NCBI GenBank assembly: GCA_949741925.1
Contig: CATJOY010000048.1
Coordinates: 110,268-174,267 of the forward strand
DNA length: 64,000 nt
Source of the DNA: an uncultured Desulfovibrionaceae bacterium
Lineage (GTDB): Bacteria; Desulfobacterota; Desulfovibrionia; Desulfovibrionales; Desulfovibrionaceae
Direction of reading: 5' to 3'
Shown here piece by piece: positions 28,216 to 36,551 of this stretch (its first letter is position 1; each line of letters begins with the position of its first letter). A program made the position numbers and the translations under genes. The notes under the pieces were generated by a model, which did no database searches, was not told the DNA's origin, and saw only the letters and a list, made by a program, of their open reading frames with translations.

Positions 28216-29268
28216 TCACTTTATCAGGCCGGCGTTGCGCGCATCCACCTGGGCCTCTGCTTCCTTCACGGCGGCCATCCATTTGTTGAGCCACTCCTCG
28301 CCGAACTGGCCCCGGAACCAGGTAATCATCGTATCGCGCACCGTATGGAATTCCTTCATAGCTTCAGGAGTGGGCGTAGCAATGGTGTTGCCCATTTCCA
28401 GCCAGCGGGCCGAAGCCAGCGCCTGGTATTGCAGATTGAAGTTGGTCTGCACATTGGTGCCCAGAATACAGGCATCCAGCACCAACTGTTGCAGATCGGC
28501 GGGCAGGCTTTGCAACCACTGGCGGCTGACCCATGTAAACCCGAACACATAGGTATGCTCATCGAGCAGGATATGATGTAATTGCTCGGCCATGCCCGTG
28601 GGCACATAGTCGCCGATGGAGTTCTTGGTGCCGTCCACAACCCCGGTAGAAAGGGCGGTGTACAGTTCGCTCATAGAAATGGGCGTCGGCACAGCGCCAA
28701 GCTCTCTGACCAGTTGCATTTGCAGATCGGATTCAATGGTCCTGATCTTCAGCCCCTTGAGATCAGCCACCTTTTCCACTTTTTTCTTAGAGGTGGCAAA
28801 GTTTCTCCAGGAACCGGTGTTGCCCACAGCCACAAGTTCAATATTCCCGGTCCGCTTCAGCACTTCCGCGCGCACGTCATCAAAAAAAGAACTGTTGAAA
28901 AGGGCTTGCGCAACAGCCTCATCCCGGATGGTATAGGGCAGATCCGTCACCTGGATTTCGGGCATAAAGCTGGCGATGCCGCCAACAGTAGTGGAAGTGC
29001 ATTCCAAGGTATTGTTCTGCACCTGCTCTAGCATTTCCCTGAAGCCGCCGAGCTGGCCCGAAGGGTAGATCTCCACCTTAATTCTGCCCTGGGAACGGCT
29101 CTCCAGATAGGATTTAATGAACAGGGCCATGAGCTGATCATCCGTCTCGTTGTTCGGCGCGGAAACATGCCCGAACTTCATGACATACTGCTCGGCGGCC
29201 GGAGCGCTGCCAGCAAAAAGCGCAGTAGAAAGAACCACGGCGAGAACAAGGGCAAAAAAGCGTTTCAT
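28216..29268 (-). CDS. TRAP transporter periplasmic binding protein (DctP family)
   Basis: A 350-residue protein with a signal peptide (MKRFFALVLAVVLSTALFAG, cleaved near APAAEQ). The DctP fold shows YVMKFGHVSAPNNETDDQL, the conserved VEIYPSGQLGG, and the TPISMSELYTALSTGVVDG segment; the carboxylate-binding arginine would be in LKGLKIRTIES. GGAGG precedes the ATG. The ligand is probably a small carboxylate, but this is not readable from sequence. Confidence 0.93.
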   Translation of the reverse strand: MKRFFALVLAVVLSTALFAGSAPAAEQYVMKFGHVSAPNNETDDQLMALFIKSYLESRSQGRIKVEIYPSGQLGGFREMLEQVQNNTLECTSTTVGGIASFMPEIQVTDLPYTIRDEAVAQALFNSSFFDDVRAEVLKRTGNIELVAVGNTGSWRNFATSKKKVEKVADLKGLKIRTIESDLQMQLVRELGAVPTPISMSELYTALSTGVVDGTKNSIGDYVPTGMAEQLHHILLDEHTYVFGFTWVSRQWLQSLPADLQQLVLDACILGTNVQTNFNLQYQALASARWLEMGNTIATPTPEAMKEFHTVRDTMITWFRGQFGEEWLNKWMAAVKEAEAQVDARNAGLIK

Positions 29269-29283
29269 GGAAAACCTCCAGGG

Positions 29284-30567
29284 TTAAAAGCCGAAAAATC
29301 GCGGCAGGGCCAGGGTGACGGCAGGAACATAGGTGATGACCAGCAAGGTCGCCACATGGACAATCCAGTAAGGCACCATATCCTTGAGCATGGAACCCAT
29401 GCTGATCTTAGCCACGGATGAAGTGACGAAAAGAACCAGGCCCATGGGCGGCGTCGCCAGGCCCACACAGAGGTTGATGCAGATGATCAGCCCGAAGTGC
29501 ACGGGATCAATGCCGAACTGGACGGCCGTAGGGCCCAAGATAGGCGCAACAATGAGCACAGCCGGGCCGGCATCCAGAAACATGCCCACGACGAGCAGGG
29601 CAAGGTTGATGATCAGCAGCAGCACATATTTGTTGTTCGTGATGCCAACGGCCCATTGCGCCACGGCTGCCGGCAGGCCGGAGAGGGTTACCGTCCAGGC
29701 AAAGACAAAGGCGCAGGCACAGATAAACAGGATGGTAGCCGAGGAAATCATGGCCTTTTTGAAGATGCCGTAAAGATCGTTCCAGGCGATGGTTTTGAAA
29801 ACAAACAGGCTGAGAATCAGCGCGTAGGCAGCCGCGACAGCCGCGGCCTCGGTGGCCGTAAAGACGCCGCCCATGGTGCCGCCCAAAATGATAACCGGCG
29901 TCAACATGGGTAAAAGCGCGCCTTTGAAGGCCCGGGCCATATCCGCGAGAGGCACGCGTTCCCTGGCCGGGGGCAGGTTTTTCCAATCGGCGATAAGCCG
30001 GGTACAGAGCATCAGCCCGCCGCCCAGCAATAAGCCCGGGACAATAGCCCCCACAAACAAACTGACCACCGAAATATTCATGGTAAAAGCATAGAGGATG
30101 CACATGATGCTCGGCGGGATAATGGGCCCTTCAATGGCCGAAGCCGCGGTAACGGCCGCGGCAAAGCTGCGGGAATACCCGTTCTTCTCCATGGCCGGGA
30201 TCAGGGTGGAACCGAGCACGGCGGCTCCGGCAGCGGCCGATCCGCTCAACCCGGCAAAGAGCACGTTGGTTACAATCAGCACCTGGGCCAGCCCGCCCCG
30301 CCAGTGGCCGACAACGGCGTTGGAAAAATCGATCAGCCGGGTGGTGATTTTGCCCTGGTTCATGATCTCCCCGGCCAGGATAAACAGGGGGATGGCCAGC
30401 AAGGGAAACTGATTGACCCCGCCGATAAGTTTCTGAGCGAGGTTCTGGAGAAAGAACATTTTATCCGAAAGGAAGAAATAGCCGACGGAACCGCCGATAA
30501 GCGCAAAGGCCACAGGAAGGCCGATGAGCATCAAAATGACAAAAATAGCCCCGAAACTGTAAACCAT
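29284..30567 (-). CDS. TRAP transporter large permease (DctM family)
   Basis: A 427-residue permease with about 12 hydrophobic segments. Typical DctM blocks are present: PLFILAGEIMNQGKITTRLI, ANVLFAGLSGSAAA-like NVLFAGLSGSAAAGAAVLGS, and the C-terminal CVGLATPPMGLVLF. It is the first gene of the operon dctM-dctP-dctQ-GMC-SDR, an unusual order since DctP or DctQ usually comes first. Confidence 0.92.
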   Translation of the reverse strand: MVYSFGAIFVILMLIGLPVAFALIGGSVGYFFLSDKMFFLQNLAQKLIGGVNQFPLLAIPLFILAGEIMNQGKITTRLIDFSNAVVGHWRGGLAQVLIVTNVLFAGLSGSAAAGAAVLGSTLIPAMEKNGYSRSFAAAVTAASAIEGPIIPPSIMCILYAFTMNISVVSLFVGAIVPGLLLGGGLMLCTRLIADWKNLPPARERVPLADMARAFKGALLPMLTPVIILGGTMGGVFTATEAAAVAAAYALILSLFVFKTIAWNDLYGIFKKAMISSATILFICACAFVFAWTVTLSGLPAAVAQWAVGITNNKYVLLLIINLALLVVGMFLDAGPAVLIVAPILGPTAVQFGIDPVHFGLIICINLCVGLATPPMGLVLFVTSSVAKISMGSMLKDMVPYWIVHVATLLVITYVPAVTLALPRFFGF

Positions 30568-30751
30568 GAGTCCCCCGTCAGTAAAAGGGTCACAACAGAG
30601 GCAGGTTCAGGAAGGCCCTGAAACCGGTTGGGCATGCCTCCGGAGTACTTTCACTATGAAAATGCTCTATGGTCTCATCCCCACGCAGGGGAACGTATCT
30701 TCGCTTCGTTGCGGCACGCGGCGCAGCCGCGCCAGGCCTGTCATATTATTG

Positions 30752-30787
30752 ATGTTATAACATTACATGTTGCTACATTTGTGTCAA
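30752..30787 (-). promoter_or_regulatory. Promoter of the TRAP operon overlapped by two palindromic operators
   Basis: On the minus strand TTGACA (30787-30782), a 16-nt spacer, and TAATGT (30765-30760). ATGTTATAACAT (30752-30763, perfect palindrome) covers the -10 and start; ATGTTGCTACAT (30767-30778) lies in the spacer, 15 bp away. Binding of a dimeric repressor here would block transcription. The regulator gene is not in the window. Confidence 0.55.
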
Positions 30788-30899
30788 GATATTTCTCCTA
30801 TCTGCAAAATTTTTCCTTATATTTAGCTTGGTTATGATGTATTTACAGGGGAATCCGGGCACGGCGTGAACCGTATTCCGTTGCCCATCCGGCGGATGC

Positions 30900-30928
30900 T
30901 TGACAAGCTGACGCGCCAAACGTAAAAA
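30900..30928 (+). promoter_or_regulatory. Candidate promoter of the pheA leader
   Basis: TTGACA at 30900-30905, a 17-nt spacer, then TAAAAA at 30923-30928. Transcription would begin a few bases before the leader ATG. Confidence 0.5.
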
Positions 30929-30938
30929 TACTATCGTA

Positions 30939-31052
30939 ATGAACAAGGAATTTTTTGAAATACTTCCCAGCGCTTCAAGGCGCCGCATAGCCGATTGGTT
31001 TTTCGGCTACTTTTATTTTACCAGGCGTTGCGGCACGGAGGCGCTCGTCTGA
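30939..31052 (+). CDS. Leader peptide of the prephenate dehydratase gene (attenuator)
   Basis: A 37-codon frame, ATG to TGA. It has Phe5-Phe6 and a run WFFGYFYF at residues 20-27: six Phe, two Tyr and one Trp in total. Such runs in a short upstream frame make ribosomes stall when charged tRNA-Phe is scarce, as in E. coli pheL. A terminator hairpin lies 34 nt after the stop and directly before the pheA ribosome site. No Shine-Dalgarno sequence precedes the ATG, which may be read from a near-leaderless transcript. The frame is not an accident of a longer gene: an in-frame stop lies 30 nt upstream. Confidence 0.75.
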   Translation: MNKEFFEILPSASRRRIADWFFGYFYFTRRCGTEALV

Positions 31053-31085
31053 TCCTTGTGTGAAACGATGTGTTTATCCCGAGGC

Positions 31086-31120
31086 CGCGGAGTATCTCCG
31101 CGGCTTTTTTTATTATTTTT
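31086..31120 (+). terminator. Attenuator terminator in the pheA leader
   Basis: CCGCGGAG and CTCCGCGG form an eight-bp GC-rich stem with a three-base loop, followed by CTTTTTTTATTATTTTT. It ends only about 13 nt before the start codon of the downstream gene, so it must act on that gene. CGGAG within GCGGCACGGAG near 31030-31040 could pair with the 3' arm as antiterminator (inference). Confidence 0.82.
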
Positions 31121-31132
31121 CGGAGAAACGCC

Positions 31133-32086
31133 ATGCCTTCAGACGTTCTGTTCCCTGCGAACCGCCCCCTCAACGTTGCCTATCTGGGCCCCAAGGGCAC
31201 CTTCTCTTATTTCACGGCCAAGGCCGCATTGCCCGGCCTGCGGCTGCTCCCCGCCGGCGACATCCCCGGCCTTTTCGCCGCTCTCAAAGAAGAGGGCCCA
31301 AACCACGCGGATCTCGCGCTGGTTCCTCTGGAAAATTCCCTGCGCGGCACAGTCGGACAAAGCTTTGATCTGCTTTTGGAGCACGATGCCCGCATTCTGG
31401 CTGAGCTGTATTCCCATATCACGAACTGTCTGATGAGCCGGGAACCGGATCTCGCTTCCATCAAGGCCGTATATTCCCATCCCCAACCGCTGGCGCAGTG
31501 TTCCCGTTGGCTGCGCGACCATCTGCCCGGCGCGGCCTTGATCGCCATGGAATCCACGGCAGCGGCCGGCCGTCGCGCCGCCGGCGAACCGGGAACCGCC
31601 GCTCTGGGGCACCCCCTTGCCGCTTCCATGCTGGGCCTCGGCCTCCTCGCCCGGTCCATCGAGGATGACCCGGATAACTGGACCCGCTTTGTCATCATTG
31701 CCGCCGGGGAAACCTCCGGGCAATCGCCTGCGATTCTCCCCCCAATCCGCCCCGGCTCCCGGGAGACAACCGGCATGAAAAGCTCGCTCCTCTTCACCGT
31801 GGAAGATCGCCCCGGCTCCTTGGCTGCCGTGCTGGCCTGCCTCGAGCGCGGCGGCCTGAATATGCGCAAACTGGAATCGCGGCCGTTACGCCGGGATCAT
31901 CCCGGTCACGGTGCCTGGAAATACGCTTTTTTTGTTGATGTGGAATGCGATCTCACTGATGCCGCCCACGCCGCTGCCTTGCATGCTCTGCGCTCCGCCA
32001 CAACCAGCCTGCGTTTTCTCGGCGGCTACCCCATGGGCCCCCAACTCGACACCGCAACGGAAAAGGATGAACCATGCAGCCTCTAA
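31133..32086 (+). CDS. pheA: Prephenate dehydratase with ACT domain
   Basis: A 317-residue enzyme converting prephenate to phenylpyruvate in phenylalanine synthesis. The PDT domain begins AYLGPKGTFS (residues 16-25), has VPLENS at 64-69, and the catalytic TRF at 184-186 (DNWTRFVII). The regulatory ACT domain follows from about 217 with RPGSL (226-230) and ESRP (248-251), the Phe-binding motifs. There is no chorismate mutase domain. CGGAG lies seven bases before the ATG. It is preceded by a Phe-rich leader and terminator and overlaps the next gene by 13 nt. Confidence 0.93.
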   Translation: MPSDVLFPANRPLNVAYLGPKGTFSYFTAKAALPGLRLLPAGDIPGLFAALKEEGPNHADLALVPLENSLRGTVGQSFDLLLEHDARILAELYSHITNCLMSREPDLASIKAVYSHPQPLAQCSRWLRDHLPGAALIAMESTAAAGRRAAGEPGTAALGHPLAASMLGLGLLARSIEDDPDNWTRFVIIAAGETSGQSPAILPPIRPGSRETTGMKSSLLFTVEDRPGSLAAVLACLERGGLNMRKLESRPLRRDHPGHGAWKYAFFVDVECDLTDAAHAAALHALRSATTSLRFLGGYPMGPQLDTATEKDEPCSL

Positions 32087-34215
32087 CCCCAAAGATGGAC
32101 GCCCGGCAGGCTCCCGAAACCACGCCCCCGGGTTCTCTGACGCCAGGTTCCGCGCATCCCCTCGGGCGCGGAGCCGAGGTACATGCACCCGGCCTTGCTC
32201 CAGGCGCTGAAGCCGCCTTGGAACAGCAGGCCGCCGCGCTGGTTGAAGAAAAGGAAAGCGAATCCCGGGTACGCCATTACGGCCCCCTCTGGACCGGAAT
32301 CACGAGCGCCATCGCTGTTCTCTGGTCTCTGTTCCAGCTTTACCTGGCTGTTTTCCCGGTATTTGACGCCATCCGTCTGCGGGTCTGGCACATCCTTTTC
32401 ATGCTGACCCTGGCCTTTTTACTCTATCCGGCGTGGCACGGAGAAGCGCGTAAGCGCCGCCGCCCCGGCTGGGCGGATATAGTGAGCATTGCAGCCGGCT
32501 ACGTGGCCTTTGGCTATCTGCTGCTCAACTACGAAGCCATCACCCTGCGCGGCGGTTGGTTCACCACGCCGGATCAATGGGCCGCCACCCTGGGGGTGGT
32601 TGTGGCCTTTGCCATGGCCTGGCGGGTAGTTCGCAACCTGGCCTGGCTGGCGCTTATTTTTTACGCCTATAATTTCTTTGGCGAATTCATCCCCGGGCCC
32701 TTCGGCCACACCGGCTTTGCCTGGAACCGGGTAGCGGACCACATGTTCTGGGGAAGCCAGGGCCTTTTAGGCGTGGGCGTGGGGGTTTCGGCCACCTATA
32801 TTTTTCTCTTTGTGCTCTTCGGCTCCTTCTTAAAGCACAGCGGCTTTTCGGGCTTTATTAACGACATCGCCCTGACCCTGGTAGGCCGAAGCGCGGGCGG
32901 CCCGGCCAAGGTTTCGGTCATCGCCAGCGCCCTGATGGGCATGATCAACGGCAGCGCCCTGGCCAACGTGGCTACCACCGGAGCCATCACTATTCCCTTG
33001 ATGAAGCGCACCGGCTATTCCCCGGCGTTTGCCGGGGCCGTGGAAGCCGTAGCCTCCACCGGCGGCCAGTTCGCTCCGCCCATTATGGGGGCAGTCGGCT
33101 TCATCATGGCCGAATTCCTCGGCGTGCCCTACACCACGGTTATGCTGGCCGCGGCCGCTCCCGCCTTTCTCTACTACCTGGCTCTCCTGGCAGCCGTGCA
33201 TTTTGAGGCCAAAAAACTGGGGCTCTCGGGCCTTTCCCGGGAACATATTCCGGCGGCTCTTACAGTTATCCGCGAACGCGGGCACCTGATTATTCCTCTG
33301 GCCGTGCTTCTTGCGGTCCTGTTCATGGGCTACACGCCCCTGTACGCCGCGGCCTTCTCCATTATCAGCACCGTTTTTGCCTCCTGGTGCTCCAGGCGCA
33401 CCCGCATGGGCCTGCGCGCCATCCTTGCGGCCCTGGATGAAGGAGCCAGAAGCGCGGTGGGCGTAGGCGCAGCCTGCGTCATCATCGGCGCCATCATCGG
33501 CACTGTCTCCCTAACGGGCCTGGGCGTCACCTTTGCTTACGAAGTGCTCAATTATGTCCAGAAAGACCAGCTCTATCTAGCGGGCTTCTTTGTCATGCTG
33601 ATCAGCGTTATCCTGGGCATGGGCGTTCCGGGGGTGGCGGCCTATGTCATTGTTGCCGCTGTGGCCGCTCCCGTGCTCGAGGGCGTAGGCGCTTCCCCGC
33701 TGGCAGCGCATATGTTCTGTCTCTTCTATGCTTGCCTTTCCAACATTACCCCGCCGGTGGCCATGTCTTCTTACGTGGCCGCGGGCATTGCCCGCTCAGA
33801 CCAAACCACGACCTCGCTTATCGCCGTCCGCCTGGGCCTCTCCGGGTTCATCCTGCCGTTCTTTTTTTTGGATAACCCGCTGCTGCTCTACGATGCTTCC
33901 CAAGATATCCTGCGCACGGTCTGGGCCGTGGCCTCGGCCTCGCTGGGCATGGCCGCGCTGGCCGCCGGGCTGGAAGGCTGGCTCCTGGGGCCCTGCACTC
34001 CACTCATGCGCCTGTTGCTCCTGACAACGGCCGGGTTGGCTATCGATCCTAACCTGGCCACCGATGCCCTCGGCCTTACGCTCTTTGCCGTTGTTTTAAT
34101 CTGGAGCCGGGCCCGCTATGCCTCCGGCGGCCGGTCGTCCGGAAATGCCTCCGGCGGCCGGGGCGTTGCCCCGGACCCCACCAGGGGAAATGATTCCCCC
34201 TGGACCCCCCATTAA
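32074..34215 (+). CDS. TRAP-TAXI transporter fused permease
   Basis: A 713-residue permease fusing small and large TRAP membrane subunits (4TM/12TM type). An N-terminal hydrophilic region (about 65 residues) precedes many hydrophobic segments; conserved parts include MINGSALANVATTGAITIPL, TGGQFAPPIMGAVGFIMAEF and the C-terminal FYACLSNITPPVAMSSYVAA. The start overlaps the pheA stop by 13 nt with AAAGGAT in front, so it lies under the same attenuator. The last 30 residues (Gly/Ser/Pro-rich) are encoded by a dispersed repeat element and are probably a recent addition. Confidence 0.92.
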   Translation: MQPLTPKMDARQAPETTPPGSLTPGSAHPLGRGAEVHAPGLAPGAEAALEQQAAALVEEKESESRVRHYGPLWTGITSAIAVLWSLFQLYLAVFPVFDAIRLRVWHILFMLTLAFLLYPAWHGEARKRRRPGWADIVSIAAGYVAFGYLLLNYEAITLRGGWFTTPDQWAATLGVVVAFAMAWRVVRNLAWLALIFYAYNFFGEFIPGPFGHTGFAWNRVADHMFWGSQGLLGVGVGVSATYIFLFVLFGSFLKHSGFSGFINDIALTLVGRSAGGPAKVSVIASALMGMINGSALANVATTGAITIPLMKRTGYSPAFAGAVEAVASTGGQFAPPIMGAVGFIMAEFLGVPYTTVMLAAAAPAFLYYLALLAAVHFEAKKLGLSGLSREHIPAALTVIRERGHLIIPLAVLLAVLFMGYTPLYAAAFSIISTVFASWCSRRTRMGLRAILAALDEGARSAVGVGAACVIIGAIIGTVSLTGLGVTFAYEVLNYVQKDQLYLAGFFVMLISVILGMGVPGVAAYVIVAAVAAPVLEGVGASPLAAHMFCLFYACLSNITPPVAMSSYVAAGIARSDQTTTSLIAVRLGLSGFILPFFFLDNPLLLYDASQDILRTVWAVASASLGMAALAAGLEGWLLGPCTPLMRLLLLTTAGLAIDPNLATDALGLTLFAVVLIWSRARYASGGRSSGNASGGRGVAPDPTRGNDSPWTPH
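34158..34174 (+). repeat. Dispersed palindrome, family 2, copy 2
   Basis: CCGGGGCGTTGCCCCGG, preceded by ATGCCTCCGGCGG (itself duplicated at 34118) and followed by CAGGGGAAATGATTCCCCCTG, a second palindrome. It lies inside the 3' end of the TRAP-TAXI permease gene. Confidence 0.6.
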
Positions 34216-34392
34216 GGGAACCATGTTACCCTCCCGCGGCATGAAACAAAGAGAGTTCGTTCCTCCCAAGAGCAAAGGCAAGATGGCCCGAGCCCGTGGT
34301 TCTCCCCCTCACATGGGGAGAAAAAAGGCAGGAGCGCGCAGGATATGGTAAAAATTTTCCTTTTTCACCTTCAACCTTCTTAGGAGTACCCT

Positions 34393-35352
34393 ATGATCAA
34401 ATCTCTTATCCCGGCTCTGCTGGCAGTGCTTTGCCTCAGTGTCAGCCCGGTCCAGGCAGCCAAAAAAATCAACCTGAGCTTCCCCACGGCTGCCACGACC
34501 GGCGCGCTCTATCCCCTGGGCGCAGGCATCGCCAACCTCTGGAACAGCAAGTTGGACTATGTCAATGCCCGGGTTCAGGCCTCCAACGGCGGGGTGCAGA
34601 ACCTCAACCTGCTGTTGAGCAAAGATGCGCAAGTCTCTTTCGCCGTCTCCAGCATCACGTACGAAGCCCTGCACGGCCAACGCGGCTTCAAAGACCGCGC
34701 TTACAAGGATGTGCGCGTTCTGGCGGGCCTCTACTACAACCCCAACCAGGTCGTGGCCCGCGCGGAATCCGGCGTAAACAATCTGGCCGATTTCAAGGGC
34801 CTGCGCTTCGCGCCCGGCGCGGCCGGCGGCACCACCGAAGTAGAATCCCGGGTGCACTTCACCGCGGCAGGGCTCAAATACCCGGAAGACATCAAGGCCC
34901 AGTTCGTCGGCTTCAACGAATCCATCGACCTGATGCGCAACAAACAGCTTGAAGGAGCCTGGATCATGGCCGGCCTGCCCACAGCGGCAGTAACCGAAAT
35001 GTGCGCCACAGCGGGCGGTAAATTGGTGGGCATGGAACCGGAACTGATCAAAAAAATCCAGGCCGAATACCCCTGGTACTCCGAGTTTCTTATCCCGGCC
35101 GGAACCTATGACGGGCAAACCGAAGATACCCGGACCACGGCAGTAAAAATGCTGCTACTGACAGATGCCTCTCTGCCCGAAGATGTCGTTTATGATCTGA
35201 CAAAAACCTTTTGGGAGAACCTTCCGGAACTGACCCGAGCCCACGCGGTTATGAAAACCGTTACCCCGAAAATGGCCGTCAGCGATCTTTCGGGAATTCC
35301 CCTGCACCCCGGCGCGGAAAAATACTACCGCGAGGCCGGTTTGCTGCAATAA
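34393..35352 (+). CDS. TAXI-family TRAP solute-binding protein
   Basis: A 319-residue periplasmic protein with a signal peptide (MIKSLIPALLAVLCLSVSPV, cleaved near QAAKK). The TAXI pattern is clear: TAATTGALYPLGAGIANLWN, VQASNGGVQNLNLL and RFAPGAAGGTTEVESRVHFT. TTAGGAG lies seven bases before the ATG. It is the binding partner of the fused permease upstream. TAXI systems import small organic acids or amino acids such as glutamate; the linkage to pheA suggests an aromatic compound (inference). Confidence 0.92.
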   Translation: MIKSLIPALLAVLCLSVSPVQAAKKINLSFPTAATTGALYPLGAGIANLWNSKLDYVNARVQASNGGVQNLNLLLSKDAQVSFAVSSITYEALHGQRGFKDRAYKDVRVLAGLYYNPNQVVARAESGVNNLADFKGLRFAPGAAGGTTEVESRVHFTAAGLKYPEDIKAQFVGFNESIDLMRNKQLEGAWIMAGLPTAAVTEMCATAGGKLVGMEPELIKKIQAEYPWYSEFLIPAGTYDGQTEDTRTTAVKMLLLTDASLPEDVVYDLTKTFWENLPELTRAHAVMKTVTPKMAVSDLSGIPLHPGAEKYYREAGLLQ

Positions 35353-35357
35353 TGCCC

Positions 35358-35393
35358 TACAGCGCCCGGCAACAACAATCGCCGGGCGCTGTA
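35358..35393 (+). terminator. Strong hairpin between convergent genes
   Basis: A perfect 13-bp stem TACAGCGCCCGGC / GCCGGGCGCTGTA with a ten-base loop, starting 5 nt after the TAXI stop. No T-run, but its place between convergent genes suggests a terminator. Confidence 0.65.
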
Positions 35394-35438
35394 CGATATT
35401 CCCGGCCCGGTCCCGCGAAGATCGGGCCAATGTTTCCT

Positions 35439-36155
35439 TTAACGGATATGGGATCGTGCCAGAAGTTCCATGGCTTCAAAGGGCAGGCGGTCGCGCAGGG
35501 CCTCGCACATATCCATGGAAAGCGCGTATTTGCGGTCCATATCGGTAAGCAGGGTTTCTTTATACTTCTTGAGCCACTTGCGGACAAAGGGCAAATCAAA
35601 GCCATCCACGACCAGGGCCAGCCCGTCGGCAAAGTAGGCCGAACCAACCTGGGGCAAGAAAGGACGGCCGGCAGCCTTGCCGTGACGCCGGGCCATGACG
35701 GCGTAAAACAGCAGGACAACGCAAAGCTCGGCATCGCTCAGGCGGTGGTCAACCAGATACTCCTCGCGGGTGGCCTTCCGGTCCAAAGCCCGCTTGAGCG
35801 TGTTTTGAGCCTTATCCAATAAGGCTTCCGGATTTTCCGGAGGCGCGGCAAAAAGCGCCAGCATCCGCGCCAGTGTCCGCCGGGGGTTTTCTCCCTGGGC
35901 AATATCCATCACGGTAATGCGCATGAAATCAATCTGGCGGCTCAGGCGCATCAGTTCCGCTCGCGCTCCGATAGAGGCGCATTGCCTGAACCGGGCCGGC
36001 GCAAGATCGCTCAAGGCCAGAGCGAGCAGATGCCTGGCAAACGGCTCGGCAACAAAGTCAGCCTCCTGTTCCAGCGGTTTTAAGGTGCGGTTGCCGCCCA
36101 CCAGTTTACGCAGGGAGAGCCAATAAGCAGCCACAGCCTCCAACGGCTGCTGCAT
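35439..36155 (-). CDS. Conserved hypothetical helical protein
   Basis: About 238 residues, not recognised. It is rich in Leu/Ala/Arg and predicted helical, without membrane segments or signal peptide. Notable stretches are FAGRHLLALALSDL-like FARHLLALALSDLAPARFRQ, and a C-terminal YKETLLTDMDRKYALSMDMC. The start at 36155 has AAGGA six bases upstream; an ATG at 36185 with a weak site adds ten residues. It converges on the TAXI gene and stands alone. Function unknown. Confidence 0.65.
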   Translation of the reverse strand: MQQPLEAVAAYWLSLRKLVGGNRTLKPLEQEADFVAEPFARHLLALALSDLAPARFRQCASIGARAELMRLSRQIDFMRITVMDIAQGENPRRTLARMLALFAAPPENPEALLDKAQNTLKRALDRKATREEYLVDHRLSDAELCVVLLFYAVMARRHGKAAGRPFLPQVGSAYFADGLALVVDGFDLPFVRKWLKKYKETLLTDMDRKYALSMDMCEALRDRLPFEAMELLARSHIR

Positions 36156-36551
36156 AAAACTTCCTTCAAAAGAAACCTGCTCCATGTGCCCATCCCTTGT
36201 GCCGCTCTTTTAGGGGCCCTCGCCCTTTCCCCGTGTGTTCGGTATTCCGAAAAGGCTGCAATACCGCGCCCCGGCCCCCCAGGAATACTTTTCTTTCAAG
36301 CCGTTACACGCAATACACAGGGCAGGCGCTCTTCAAAAAGCCTCCTCAGAAACAAGAGCGGGGCTCTGCGAGCCCTGGGTGAGGCTGCCTGAAAGATTTT
36401 CTTTGCGGCCCCCCCTTTTCAAGGGCAAAAACAAAGCCCTCTGCCGTTGCAAGGCCTGCGGCAGTGAGCCTCAGCCCCCTGCGCAAGCAAAACGGCACGC
36501 GCCCGAATCTCTGATGGCCCAGCGTGTTTTGCCGTGCCCCGGCAAGGCGGT
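36156..36551. other. Intergenic region
   Basis: Lies between two minus-strand genes. No gene, promoter hexamers or hairpin recognised. Confidence 0.5.

Noticed and set aside
30671..30694. GGTCTCATCCCCACGCAGGG-like sequence resembling a type I-E CRISPR repeat
   Set aside because: Only one copy, no spacer array and no cas genes nearby; the hairpin alone explains the resemblance.
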